Source: Phycisphaerales bacterium (GTDB lineage Bacteria > Planctomycetota > Phycisphaerae > Phycisphaerales > SM1A02). From it: a stretch of DNA of 64,000 nt. The notes under the pieces are model-generated. The model saw only the letters and a list, made by a program, of their open reading frames with translations. It ran no database searches and was not told the origin of the DNA. The stretch's first letter is position 1; each line of letters begins with the position of its first letter. Shown here piece after piece: positions 16,668-26,902 of the stretch. The translations under genes were made by a program, and so were the position numbers. The stretch lies in assembly GCA_029245245.1 (NCBI GenBank), contig JAQWPT010000027.1, forward strand, positions 1-64,000. The letters run 5' to 3'.

Positions 16668-17818
16668 CTACTCCCCCTCGACCGGCAGATCCGCCAGCGG
16701 CATGCGGGCAAAGACCATGCGCTGGTACCCGTCCGCCTCGTAGAGGCAGCCCAGTTCGTCACCGGGCAGGGCCACGAGGCAGGAGTAGGCACTACCTCCC
16801 TCGTGCAGCGGGTACACCAGCGGCCAGGTGACGCCATCATCGTGGCTGCCTCGAATGGTCATGTTCACCCGGTGATCCCGGCTGCCGGGGTTGGAGAACA
16901 CGATCAGGCCGGGCGTGTCACCATCCGGCCAGGACATCCGGCGAATGCTGGCCTGGCAGATCGGCTCGATGAGGGCCTCGTCGTGGGACTGGTCCGTCCA
17001 GGTCATGCCTCCGTCGGCACTGGTGGCGACCTGCCGCGTCTTCTTGGCGCGATCGTAGTTGCGCATGTTCAGCATCAGTCGGCCATCCGACAGTTCAACC
17101 ACCTCGCACTCGTTGACCTGGTGCTCCGGGGTTGAACCACCCAGGTGCCAGGTGGCCCCGTGGTCGTCGGAGTAGATCACGTGCGAGTAGTAGTGGTTCG
17201 TCTTCGACTCGATGTGATCGCATGGAATGACCAGGCGACCGGCATGTGGCCCCCGCGTGAGCTGGATGCCCGCACCGGGTCCCGTGGCGTACCACGTCCA
17301 GTCCGCCTGCTTGACGTCCGCCGTGATGTCCTGGGGGTCCGACCAGGTACGCCCGTCGTCCGTACTGCGACTGATCCAGACCGTGCGAGACCCCTCGGCA
17401 TCACCCCGAATGATCTCCGGCTCGGTGTCATGGCCGAGGTTGTGGGTCATGAGCACCATCAGGTCGCCCGTCTGTTCGTCGGCGACGACGCAGGGATTCC
17501 CGCAGGTGTTCTTCCCGTCGTCACGGAGGACCTGCATCTCACCCCAGGTCAGACCGCCATCCTCGGATCGACGCAGGAGCAGGTCGATGTCACCCGCGTC
17601 ACCACTGCTGTTGAGTCGTCCCTCGCAGAAGGCGACCAGGGCGCCGCCGGGAGTGTGGATGATGGATGGAATGCGGTAGGTGTCGTATCCCTCTTCACCA
17701 CTGGTGAAGACGTCGACCTGGACCAGTTCATCCACGCTGCTGCCGGTCTGTACCGGATCGGGAGGCCCCGATGAGGCACACCCGGCCAGCATCGCGATGG
17801 CCCCAAGCAACAGACGCA

Positions 17819-17819
<1 letters not shown>
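16668..17819 (-). CDS. Sialidase (GH33-like) lipoprotein
   Basis: The protein has 383 residues. The lipobox LAGC follows a short hydrophobic stretch, so it is probably a lipoprotein. The body carries the sialidase signature YRIPSI near the N-terminus and four Asp-box repeats (SEDGGLTWGE, STDDGRTWSD, SDDHGATWHL, SADGGMTWTD) of a six-bladed propeller. Exo-sialidases release terminal sialic acid from glycans, and planctomycetes often encode many. The ATG at 17819 overlaps the isocitrate dehydrogenase stop (TGATG), giving tight coupling to an unrelated metabolic gene. A TTG one codon upstream is also possible. Confidence 0.9.
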
Positions 17820-20062
<2,243 letters not shown>

Positions 20063-20110
20063 CGAGGTGGTACTCCGTAGACGGTGCGTGAACGTGTCGA
20101 GCCCGCGATT

Positions 20111-21127
20111 CTAGTCGATCGCCTTGGAACGCGGGCCGGGCCTCGTCTCCAGGAAGGCTGCGAACGTTCCCAGCCAGTGGGATGAGGTGTAGTGCCCGGA
20201 CTCGATCCCCTCGAGCCCGGCGATCCGATGCCGGTCGGCCGATACCCGCAGGGCCTCGCATCGGGCATCTCCACCGGGCAATGCATCGGCAAGGTCACGC
20301 AGCATCCAGGCCCGGCTGAGATTCAGGCCATCGAGGTGGCAGAGTCGCCCATCGCTTCGATCGGACGGACAGGCAGGCACGAGGTCGACCCCCCGGCCAA
20401 GCCGCGGCATGGCACGATCGACCCAGGATGACAACGCACCGGAATCCAGCACCCGGCTCATGATCCACGCGGATGCCAGTGCTGGAGACAGGAAGTCCTC
20501 GCCCGAAGGCTCCAGGTGCAATGCAGAGTCGGCATCGTCACCATAGAAGTCCCGTGCCCGCTCCCTGACGAGGCGCTGCATGGGCTCATTGCCGGTGATG
20601 TCGGCCCAGTCCAGCACCAGCACCAGGGCAAATGCAGTCTGGTTGTGGGTTCCGCTGCGAACGGGATGGGTCAGTTTCGGCAGCCAGGTCCCGATGTGCT
20701 CGGCTGCGACCTGCTCAAGGGGTCGAAGCGCTGCTCGCCACCGCTGCATGGCCGGATCGTCCTGACCATCAAGTTCCGCAGCCAGCAGCAGCAGCCACGA
20801 CAGACCATAGGGACGCTCGAACCCGGGACGGGCCGAAAGGTAGTCCCGCTCGGCGAGCAGGTGCTCGGCCGTCAACTGGGCATCCAGGGCGGCGCGGCAC
20901 ACATCGACAAATGATCCGGGCTCCAGGACACGGCAGGCTCGCACCAGCAACCAGTGCCCATGCACCGCTGAGTGCCAGTCAAAGCACCCGTAGAACACCG
21001 GGACCAGCGATCGTGGGGACTCGATCACGCCCGGCTCCATCACGACGTGCGACAGGTGGTACGGGTACTCGCGGGTAATCCCATCAAGGGCCATCTGGGC
21101 ACAACGACGCAGATCAAGAGCACTCAT
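20111..21127 (-). CDS. DUF2891 family protein
   Basis: The protein has 338 residues, with no signal peptide. The motif FYGCFDWHSAVHGHW near residue 45 and the GTHNQTAFALVL and SGHYTSSHWLGTFAAF segments identify DUF2891, an alpha/alpha-barrel-like family of unknown activity. Conserved Trp, His and Asp in the first motif suggest a sugar-binding pocket. The start overlaps the DUF3817 stop by 4 bp (ATGA), so the pair is translationally coupled. Confidence 0.9.
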   Translation of the reverse strand: MSALDLRRCAQMALDGITREYPYHLSHVVMEPGVIESPRSLVPVFYGCFDWHSAVHGHWLLVRACRVLEPGSFVDVCRAALDAQLTAEHLLAERDYLSARPGFERPYGLSWLLLLAAELDGQDDPAMQRWRAALRPLEQVAAEHIGTWLPKLTHPVRSGTHNQTAFALVLVLDWADITGNEPMQRLVRERARDFYGDDADSALHLEPSGEDFLSPALASAWIMSRVLDSGALSSWVDRAMPRLGRGVDLVPACPSDRSDGRLCHLDGLNLSRAWMLRDLADALPGGDARCEALRVSADRHRIAGLEGIESGHYTSSHWLGTFAAFLETRPGPRSKAID

Positions 21128-21435
21128 GGCACATCACCGGAGGCAGCATGCTCCTTGCGGAGCCACCGCTCGACCCAGAGAGGCGCAAATGGGATCAACG
21201 AGGCCAGGAAGATCAGCAGTGGCGGCTTCAGTTCCCATTTCGCCACGAGGTACGCATTGAGCAGCGCAACGCAGAAGAGCAGGAACAACACGCCGTGGAT
21301 CATCCCCACCACCGTCACTGCCCACGGCATGTCCCATGCGTATTTCAACGGCATGGCGATGCCAAGGAGTACGAGGAACGAGACCCCCTCCACGAGGCTG
21401 ATGATCCGGAGGCGTCCGATGGGCGACTGCAGCAT
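21124..21435 (-). CDS. DUF3817 small integral membrane protein
   Basis: The protein has 103 residues from the second of two adjacent ATGs; the first is at 21438. Three hydrophobic segments fit DUF3817: IISLVEGVSFLVLLGIAMPL, VTVVGMIHGVLFLLFCVALL and LLIFLASLIPF. The family is found beside MFS or other membrane genes and has no known function. The second ATG is favoured because TACAGT then lies exactly 6 bases upstream. It is coupled to DUF2891. Confidence 0.9.
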   Translation of the reverse strand: MLQSPIGRLRIISLVEGVSFLVLLGIAMPLKYAWDMPWAVTVVGMIHGVLFLLFCVALLNAYLVAKWELKPPLLIFLASLIPFAPLWVERWLRKEHAASGDVP

Positions 21436-21441
21436 CATGCC

Positions 21442-21447
21442 ACTGTA
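21442..21447 (-). promoter_or_regulatory. -10-like TACAGT, 6 nt before ATG 21435
   Basis: TACAGT on the minus strand lies 3 bases before ATG 21438 and 6 bases before ATG 21435. It suggests a leaderless start for the DUF3817-DUF2891 operon. Confidence 0.5.
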
Positions 21448-21477
21448 GCGGTGTCCGCCGGGGCAATCACCCCATTG

Positions 21478-22380
21478 TCAGATGGAAGTGGCCAGGTCCG
21501 CGATGCTCTGGAGCGAGGCGTGCATTGTCATGCCCGGAACGTGCTCCAACGCCAGATGCCCTATGTTCCGGCCTCCGACGGCAAGCAGAATCCCCGCTTC
21601 ATTGCAGTCCCGTGCGAACTGGCTGACCTGGTTCGACTGCTCACGCCCATCGTCGACGATGCTCACCGACAGCCAGGCCAGGTCGGGACGTTCGCCTTCG
21701 GGAAGATCCACGGTGCCACAACGCAGCACGTCCAGTGGCGTGTTCGGCCCGATATTTGACGTATCGCCCCCGCATTCATCGATCACCGCGGCAACCAGCA
21801 TCGAGGGAAGGATGTAGGGATCCGGAGCCAGGGCTGCACCCACTGCCTTGAAACGCGGTGAAGCGGGCTTGACCATGGACTGCATCTGCTGGAGCACCTG
21901 TACGCAGATCTGCGTTGCACAATGTTCGATAAGAATGGTCTGCGGAGTGTGCACACCGTCACCAATGACCTGCAGAGCATATCTCATGTAGGCGTCACCG
22001 ATCTCGGTGATCTTCATCCCCGCCATGAAATGCGAGAGCAGGATCTGCTGTGCAGACTCCTCCTGCCCTTCCTGCAACATCTTCAGGAAATCGTCCGCGG
22101 TATCGGATTCTGCTGCACCAGCATCGATGCCTGCCGGCAACCCAATCGCGGCAGGGTCAAGGATGTCGATGGAGCGATTCCGAATGAAGGTGATCGCTTC
22201 CTTCAGTGAAATGCGTCGGTGCCCCCCGCCGGTCCGAGTCACGGCAAGCAACCCCTGGTCGGCCCATCGCTTCAACGAGGACTCGCTGATTCCAATCGCC
22301 TTGGAAAGGTCGCGGGGCGAAATACTGCGATTGAGGGCCAGTGGCTGCATTGACATCATCTTAGAACCAATTTCGGTCAT
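21478..22380 (-). CDS. MerR-type regulator with cobalamin-binding-like domain (CarH/LitR-like, ligand residues changed)
   Basis: The protein has 300 residues from ATG 22380; an in-frame GTG at 22392 and ATGs at 22359, 22356 and 22350 are alternatives. Residues 20-75 are a MerR-like winged helix (SPRDLSKAIGISESSLKRW, then TGGGHRR). Residues 95-170 form a helical cap, and 175-300 a Rossmann-like B12-binding-type domain with DTSNIGPNTPLD and LLAVGG. CarH/LitR photoreceptors bind B12 through a His in D/E-x-H-x-x-G; here the position reads D187-P-Tyr189. The cap tryptophan of the W-x9-EH motif is also missing (Val143; EH is at 152-153). It may therefore work without B12. It is divergent from the fasciclin-photolyase island. 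Confidence 0.88.
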   Translation of the reverse strand: MTEIGSKMMSMQPLALNRSISPRDLSKAIGISESSLKRWADQGLLAVTRTGGGHRRISLKEAITFIRNRSIDILDPAAIGLPAGIDAGAAESDTADDFLKMLQEGQEESAQQILLSHFMAGMKITEIGDAYMRYALQVIGDGVHTPQTILIEHCATQICVQVLQQMQSMVKPASPRFKAVGAALAPDPYILPSMLVAAVIDECGGDTSNIGPNTPLDVLRCGTVDLPEGERPDLAWLSVSIVDDGREQSNQVSQFARDCNEAGILLAVGGRNIGHLALEHVPGMTMHASLQSIADLATSI

Positions 22381-22393
22381 TTGCGTAAGCACT

Positions 22394-22478
22394 TTGAACG
22401 GATTGAACGATTTTATTGGCTTGTACCCCTTGCATTGCCATGAAATGGTTATATAGTGATGAACGTTATGAACGATTT
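22394..22478. promoter_or_regulatory. Paired direct-repeat operator, TGAACG every 9 bp
   Basis: TGAACG occurs at 22395, 22404, 22460 and 22469. The two 20-bp blocks TTGAACGGATTGAACGATTT (22394-22413) and ATGAACGTTATGAACGATTT (22459-22478) share TGAACG-N3-TGAACGATTT. The first sits just upstream of the regulator start and the second overlaps the predicted start of transcription toward the fasciclin gene. Head-to-tail repeats suit CarH-type tetramers. Confidence 0.65.
22430..22457 (+). promoter_or_regulatory. Promoter TTGCAT-16-TATAGT of the fasciclin-photolyase island
   Basis: TTGCAT (22430-22435) and TATAGT (22452-22457) are separated by 16 bases in an unusually AT-rich stretch. Transcription would begin near 22464, inside the downstream TGAACG pair, which fits repression by the divergent regulator. 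Confidence 0.6.
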
Positions 22479-22535
22479 GGTCGTATTGACTGTTTAAGGC
22501 CCCGAATGGCCCACTACCCCGGAAGGAACTCCACC

Positions 22536-23465
22536 ATGCTTCTCAATCCCATCCTCATCACCGTCATGGCCAGCCTCGGACAGTGCTCGGCAACCAAGAA
22601 TGCCGCAGCCCACTCCGCCGCTGAAGCTCCCACGATTGCTGCCGCTGCTGCCTCACAGGAACAGTTCAGCACGCTCGTGGCCGCACTTGAGGCTGCCGAC
22701 CTTGTCGACACCCTCAACGCCAATGGCCAGTTCACCGTGTTTGCTCCTACCAACGACGCGTTCGCAGCCCTTCCGGAGGGCACCATTCCCGCACTCCTGA
22801 AGAAGGAAAACAAGGGGCAACTCACCGACATCCTCACATACCACGTCGTTCCTTCGAACATGAAGGCCACCGAGGTCATCGGCAGCAGCGGATCCAGAAC
22901 TGTCAATGGACAGTGGGTGGATTTCACCTACGGACCCAACGGCGCCTTCATCGATAACGCTCGAATCACGACGACCGACATCGAGTGCAGCAACGGAACA
23001 ATCCACATCATCGATCAGGTCATCCTTCCCACCGGGAAGAACATCGTTGCAACCGCTTCCGACACGGGAACGTTCAACACACTGCTTGCTGCGGCAGAAG
23101 CAACTGGCCTGGCCAGGAACCTCGGGCACGACGGTCCGTACACGGTCTTTGCTCCCACGGATGATGCATTTGCCCGCCTCGGCAAGAAGAACATCGAGGA
23201 ACTGCTGCTTCCGGAGAACAAGGACAAACTCGCCCGCATCCTCGGAAACCATGTCGTCTCAGGACGCATCTACTCACCGGATGCCCTTGCAGCGGGACAC
23301 GCCAAGACACTGGCCGGAACGCACCTGACCATCAGCATGGTCGAAGGTCGGGCACGCGTCGGCGATGCGAATCTCCTGCTGACTGACATCGATGCCTCCA
23401 ACGGCGTCATCCATGTAATCGACACCGTGCTCATCCCCTCCGAGGAGCAGGCACGTCTCGACTGA
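22536..23465 (+). CDS. Fasciclin (FAS1) protein with two domains
   Basis: The protein has 309 residues. GGAAGGA at 22521-22527 places the start at ATG 22536. A short signal or anchor region is followed by two FAS1 domains at about 40-165 and 170-305. Each has the H1 motif (FTVFAPTNDAFAALP and YTVFAPTDDAFARLG), the H box (YHVVPS, NHVVSG) and the terminal NGTIHIIDQVILP / NGVIHVIDTVLIP. FAS1 domains mediate adhesion at cell surfaces. FAS1 genes recur near LitR/CarH-type regulators and photolyases in other bacteria (from memory). It is the first gene of the island. Confidence 0.95.
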   Translation: MLLNPILITVMASLGQCSATKNAAAHSAAEAPTIAAAAASQEQFSTLVAALEAADLVDTLNANGQFTVFAPTNDAFAALPEGTIPALLKKENKGQLTDILTYHVVPSNMKATEVIGSSGSRTVNGQWVDFTYGPNGAFIDNARITTTDIECSNGTIHIIDQVILPTGKNIVATASDTGTFNTLLAAAEATGLARNLGHDGPYTVFAPTDDAFARLGKKNIEELLLPENKDKLARILGNHVVSGRIYSPDALAAGHAKTLAGTHLTISMVEGRARVGDANLLLTDIDASNGVIHVIDTVLIPSEEQARLD

Positions 23466-23574
23466 TCAGGCCCTCCCTCCCCGGGGCGGTACCCAGCGTG
23501 GGCACCGTCCCGGGTCCCGGGGCCCCGAACAAACTCATCACACAAGACACCCCGAATACAGAAAGAACTGAACA

Positions 23575-24966
23575 ATGAAACTCTTCATCCCCACCATCGT
23601 CGCTGCTACGGCACTCGCAACCACTGCTCAAGCCGGAAACGTACGAATCGCCCACCTGAGCCCTGATGCCCCTGACGTAGACGTCCTCGTCGATGGCAAC
23701 GTGGCATTCGCAGGCGTCGCGTTCAACGAGCTCACCGGCTACGCGAACCTTCCACAGGGCGACTACCTCATCCAGGTCGTTCCCGCCGGTGCCAGCAAGC
23801 CGGTCGTCATTGAAACCGTCCTTGCCGTTCCCGCCTCCGGTGACTTCACTGCGGCGGCAATCAATCCCCTCTCCACGATCACGGCCGCGGTCTTCGAAGA
23901 CGACAACCAGCGTAAACCCGGCAACACCCGGGTCCGCTTCGTCCATGCTTCACCCGGCACGCCAGCCGTCGACATCGCCCTGGCCAATGGGGGCCCAGTG
24001 CTCTTCTCGAATGTCGCATTCGGCGAATCTGGCGGCTACATCGAGGTTCCAGCCGGAACCTACGATCTCGAAGCCCGCGTCGCCGGCACCGATACGGTTG
24101 CACTGTCACTCCCCGGCACGGCGCTGTCCGGCGGCACCAGCATCACCGTATGGGCATCCGGCCTCCTCAAGGGAAACCCTGCCCTGGGCGTAGCGGTCTC
24201 ACTCGACGTCGCTCCGATTTCCAAGGTCCGAGTGCTCCATGCAAGTCCCGATGCACCCTCGGTGGACATCCGTGTCAATGGCCTGACCGCCATTCAGGAT
24301 CTCAGCTACCTCGAGAACACCGGCTACGTCGACCTCGATACCGGATCGACCAACATCCAGGTGGTCCCCAGCGGGCTCGAAGGCCCGGTCGTCATCAATG
24401 CCACCCTCGACCTCGTGGCCGCGGACTACTCCGTGCTTGCCATCGGTGAACTGGCAGACATCGCCCCGCTGCCGCTGGCTGATGACAACATGCTTGCCGA
24501 CGGCGCCAGGATCCGATTCGTCCATGCCTCCCCGGATGCTCCGAGCGTGGACATTGCCCTTGCCGACGGCGGACCCGTTCTCTTCGCCGATGTCTCCTTC
24601 GGAACCTCCGGCGGCTACATCGAGGTCCCCGGTGGCATCTACGACCTGGAAGCACGGGTCGCCGGCACGGACACCGTCGCACTTTCGGTTCCCGGCGTGA
24701 ACGTCACGGGGAACCGCGTCTTCACGGTTGTCGCAACCGGCCTTCTCTCGGGTACACCCAGCCTCAACGCCCTTGCGCTCCTGGACGCAGAGGCATGTCG
24801 AACGGATGTCAATGGCGATGCCAAGACATCTGTCGACGATGTGCTCGCCGTGCTCACGGCCTGGTCGACGACCGACCCCTGGGCTGACTTGAATGGCTCC
24901 GGCACCGTCGAGGTGATGGATCTCATGGCAGTCATCCAGTCATTCGGGGTATGCAGATCCGAGTAA
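23575..24966 (+). CDS. Secreted DUF4397 protein (four domains) with dockerin-like tail
   Basis: The protein has 463 residues. The signal peptide MKLFIPTIVAATALATTAQA is followed by four DUF4397 beta-sandwich units, each opening with the VR-x-x-H-x-SP pattern: VRIAHLSPDAPDVDVLVDG, VRFVHASPGTPAVDIAL, VRVLHASPDAPSVDIRVNG and IRFVHASPDAPSVDIAL. Units 2 and 4 resemble each other most, as do 1 and 3, so a two-domain block was duplicated. The C-terminus has two degenerate EF-hand-like units (DVNGDAKTSVDDVLAVLTAW, DLNGSGTVEVMDLMAVIQSF). DUF4397 is a surface domain of unknown function. It probably belongs to the same transcription unit as the fasciclin gene. Confidence 0.92.
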   Translation: MKLFIPTIVAATALATTAQAGNVRIAHLSPDAPDVDVLVDGNVAFAGVAFNELTGYANLPQGDYLIQVVPAGASKPVVIETVLAVPASGDFTAAAINPLSTITAAVFEDDNQRKPGNTRVRFVHASPGTPAVDIALANGGPVLFSNVAFGESGGYIEVPAGTYDLEARVAGTDTVALSLPGTALSGGTSITVWASGLLKGNPALGVAVSLDVAPISKVRVLHASPDAPSVDIRVNGLTAIQDLSYLENTGYVDLDTGSTNIQVVPSGLEGPVVINATLDLVAADYSVLAIGELADIAPLPLADDNMLADGARIRFVHASPDAPSVDIALADGGPVLFADVSFGTSGGYIEVPGGIYDLEARVAGTDTVALSVPGVNVTGNRVFTVVATGLLSGTPSLNALALLDAEACRTDVNGDAKTSVDDVLAVLTAWSTTDPWADLNGSGTVEVMDLMAVIQSFGVCRSE

Positions 24967-25005
24967 TGAAGGGCATGCGTCTTCGTGACTTGTGACATCT
25001 GCATG

Positions 25006-25063
25006 CAGTGCCCGGCGGGGGCTCTTGGAAGCTCCTCGACCAAAGCCCCTGCCGGCTGCACTG
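25006..25063 (+). other. Long imperfect stem-loop between DUF4397 and DUF378 genes
   Basis: CAGTGCCCGGCGGGGGCT near 25006 can pair with AGCCCCTGCCGGCTGCACTG ending at 25063, with a few mismatches. No T run follows. It may attenuate or protect the mRNA between the secreted proteins and the downstream DUF378-photolyase operon. Confidence 0.5.
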
Positions 25064-25118
25064 AAACGAACTACGAACACACTCTCTCTCAACTCCATCG
25101 AAAGCAAAGGAACATACA

Positions 25119-25388
25119 ATGAGAATCATCGACGTCATCGCGGCCGTGCTGCTCGTCATCGGCGGACTGAACTGGGGCCTCTGGGGCTTCTTCGAGTTCG
25201 ATCTCGTCGCGACCATATTCGGCGGAAACACCGCCGCTGCTTCCCGGCTCGTCTACATCCTCGTGGGTACCGCAGCCATCTACCAGGCTGCCAACCTCAA
25301 GGGCATCCAGGCCCGCTGGAATGTATCACTGACTGAACTCCGCCCTGCTTCTGGCAAGCGGAATGACCAAGCAACGAGTTCCTCATGA
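25119..25388 (+). CDS. DUF378 small membrane protein
   Basis: The protein has 89 residues, with AAAGGA 9 bases before the ATG. The pattern MRIIDVIAAVLLVIGGLNWG, then FDLVATIFG and RLVYILVGTAAIYQ, is the DUF378 signature, with two membrane helices. The role of the family is unknown. Its stop overlaps the start of the DUF2867 gene by 4 bp, making a three-gene coupled operon ending in photolyase. Confidence 0.93.
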   Translation: MRIIDVIAAVLLVIGGLNWGLWGFFEFDLVATIFGGNTAAASRLVYILVGTAAIYQAANLKGIQARWNVSLTELRPASGKRNDQATSSS

Positions 25389-26902
25389 ACACTGCACACG
25401 ACTCCCCACGGAATCCCGGCTCACCTCTCCGTATTGCGCTCACCGGAGCGACCGGGTACGTGGGGGGTCGACTGGCACCGCGACTGCTTGCTTCGGGTCA
25501 CCAGTTGAACTGCCTCGTCCGATCAAGGCAGAAACTCGAGTCCCGTCACTGGTCCGGAGATTCGAATGTCTCCACCTTTGAAGTCGACATGACCGACGAG
25601 GACAGCATGGTCGAATCCCTCAGGGGATGCGACGTCGCCTATTACCTCGTGCACTCGATGCAATCCAGCCGAGACTACGCTCGACAGGACGATCTGCTGG
25701 CGAACAACTTTGCACGTGCGGCGGAAACCGCCGGCGTGAAACGAATCATCTACCTCGGTGGGCTGGGTGAAACCGGTGACGGCCTGAGCACCCACCTGAC
25801 CTCACGTCGACAGGTCGAATCCGCCCTGGAGTCCACCTCCATTCCGGTCACCACCCTTCGCGCAGCGATGATCATCGGATCGGGTTCCGCCTCCTTCGAG
25901 ATCCTCCGGTACCTGGTTGAACGACTTCCCATCATGGTGACTCCCAAGTGGGTCTCTACGGAATCGCAACCCATTTCGGTCATTGACGTGCTCTTCTACC
26001 TCGAGGCCTGCCTCGACAGCCCCGACAGCATCGGCCGGACGATCGATGTCGGGGGCTCAAGCATCATCACCTACCGCGAACTCATGAAGATCATGGCCAA
26101 GGCACTGGGACTCAGGAAGCGGTTCGTGATCCCGGTCCCCCTGCTGACGCCCCGCCTCAGTTCCTACTGGATCCACTTCGTCACCCCGGTGATCGCTCGC
26201 ATTGCCCAGCCACTGGCCGAGGGGCTCAGCAACCGCGTGGTCTGCCGCGACGATATCGCTCGCCGCATGTTCAAGCACGAACCACTCGATCCAGCAGAAG
26301 CAATCAAGCGGGCCCTCCAGCACGAAACGACGAACGAGGTCATGACCTCCTGGATGGATGCAGGCCGCGTCCCCGGAGATCCGGACTGGTCGGGTGGCAA
26401 GGTCTTCATTGACCAGCGATCCACCACCGTCAATGCCGACGCGCAATCGATCTACGAGGCGATCCGGATCATCGGCGGCGGGCACGGGTACTACTCGGCG
26501 GACTGGCTCTGGCATGTCCGCGGGTTCATGGACAAGGCACTTGGTGGGCCCGGACTTCGCCGTGGTCGTCGTGATCAGCGAGAACTCGCCTTCGGAGATG
26601 CCCTGGACTTCTGGAGAGTGCTCCATGCAGATCCTGGTCGCCGACTCACCCTCTTTGCGGAAATGAAACTCCCAGGCACGGCGACCCTCGAATTCGACAT
26701 CAAGGCGCCCACGGCTGCTGGCGAATCTCCCTCTCTGGTCCAGGTGGCCCGGTTCCGACCGCGAGGCCTGCTGGGCATCCTCTACTGGTATTCGATCAAG
26801 CCACTGCACGGCATCGTGTTCAACGGCATACTCAACGGCATCAAACGCGAGGCCGAGGCCACATCACCCTCTGCAGAATCAGGAGCACACACCCATGCCT
26901 GA
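25385..26902 (+). CDS. Atypical short-chain dehydrogenase with DUF2867 domain
   Basis: The protein has 505 residues. Residues 15-310 are an NAD(P)-binding Rossmann fold with TGATGYVGGRLAPRLL, DVAYYLVHSM and IIYLGGLGE. Residues of about 330-490 are a DUF2867 (START-like) domain with DWLWHVRGFMDKALGGPG, DFWRVLHADPGRRLTLFAEM and LLGILYWYSIKPLHGIVF. This two-domain protein is a common companion of photolyase and LitR-type regulators (from memory), and a role in quinone or lipid repair has been suggested, not shown. It overlaps DUF378 by 4 bp and the photolyase by 8 bp. Confidence 0.93.
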   Translation: MNTAHDSPRNPGSPLRIALTGATGYVGGRLAPRLLASGHQLNCLVRSRQKLESRHWSGDSNVSTFEVDMTDEDSMVESLRGCDVAYYLVHSMQSSRDYARQDDLLANNFARAAETAGVKRIIYLGGLGETGDGLSTHLTSRRQVESALESTSIPVTTLRAAMIIGSGSASFEILRYLVERLPIMVTPKWVSTESQPISVIDVLFYLEACLDSPDSIGRTIDVGGSSIITYRELMKIMAKALGLRKRFVIPVPLLTPRLSSYWIHFVTPVIARIAQPLAEGLSNRVVCRDDIARRMFKHEPLDPAEAIKRALQHETTNEVMTSWMDAGRVPGDPDWSGGKVFIDQRSTTVNADAQSIYEAIRIIGGGHGYYSADWLWHVRGFMDKALGGPGLRRGRRDQRELAFGDALDFWRVLHADPGRRLTLFAEMKLPGTATLEFDIKAPTAAGESPSLVQVARFRPRGLLGILYWYSIKPLHGIVFNGILNGIKREAEATSPSAESGAHTHA

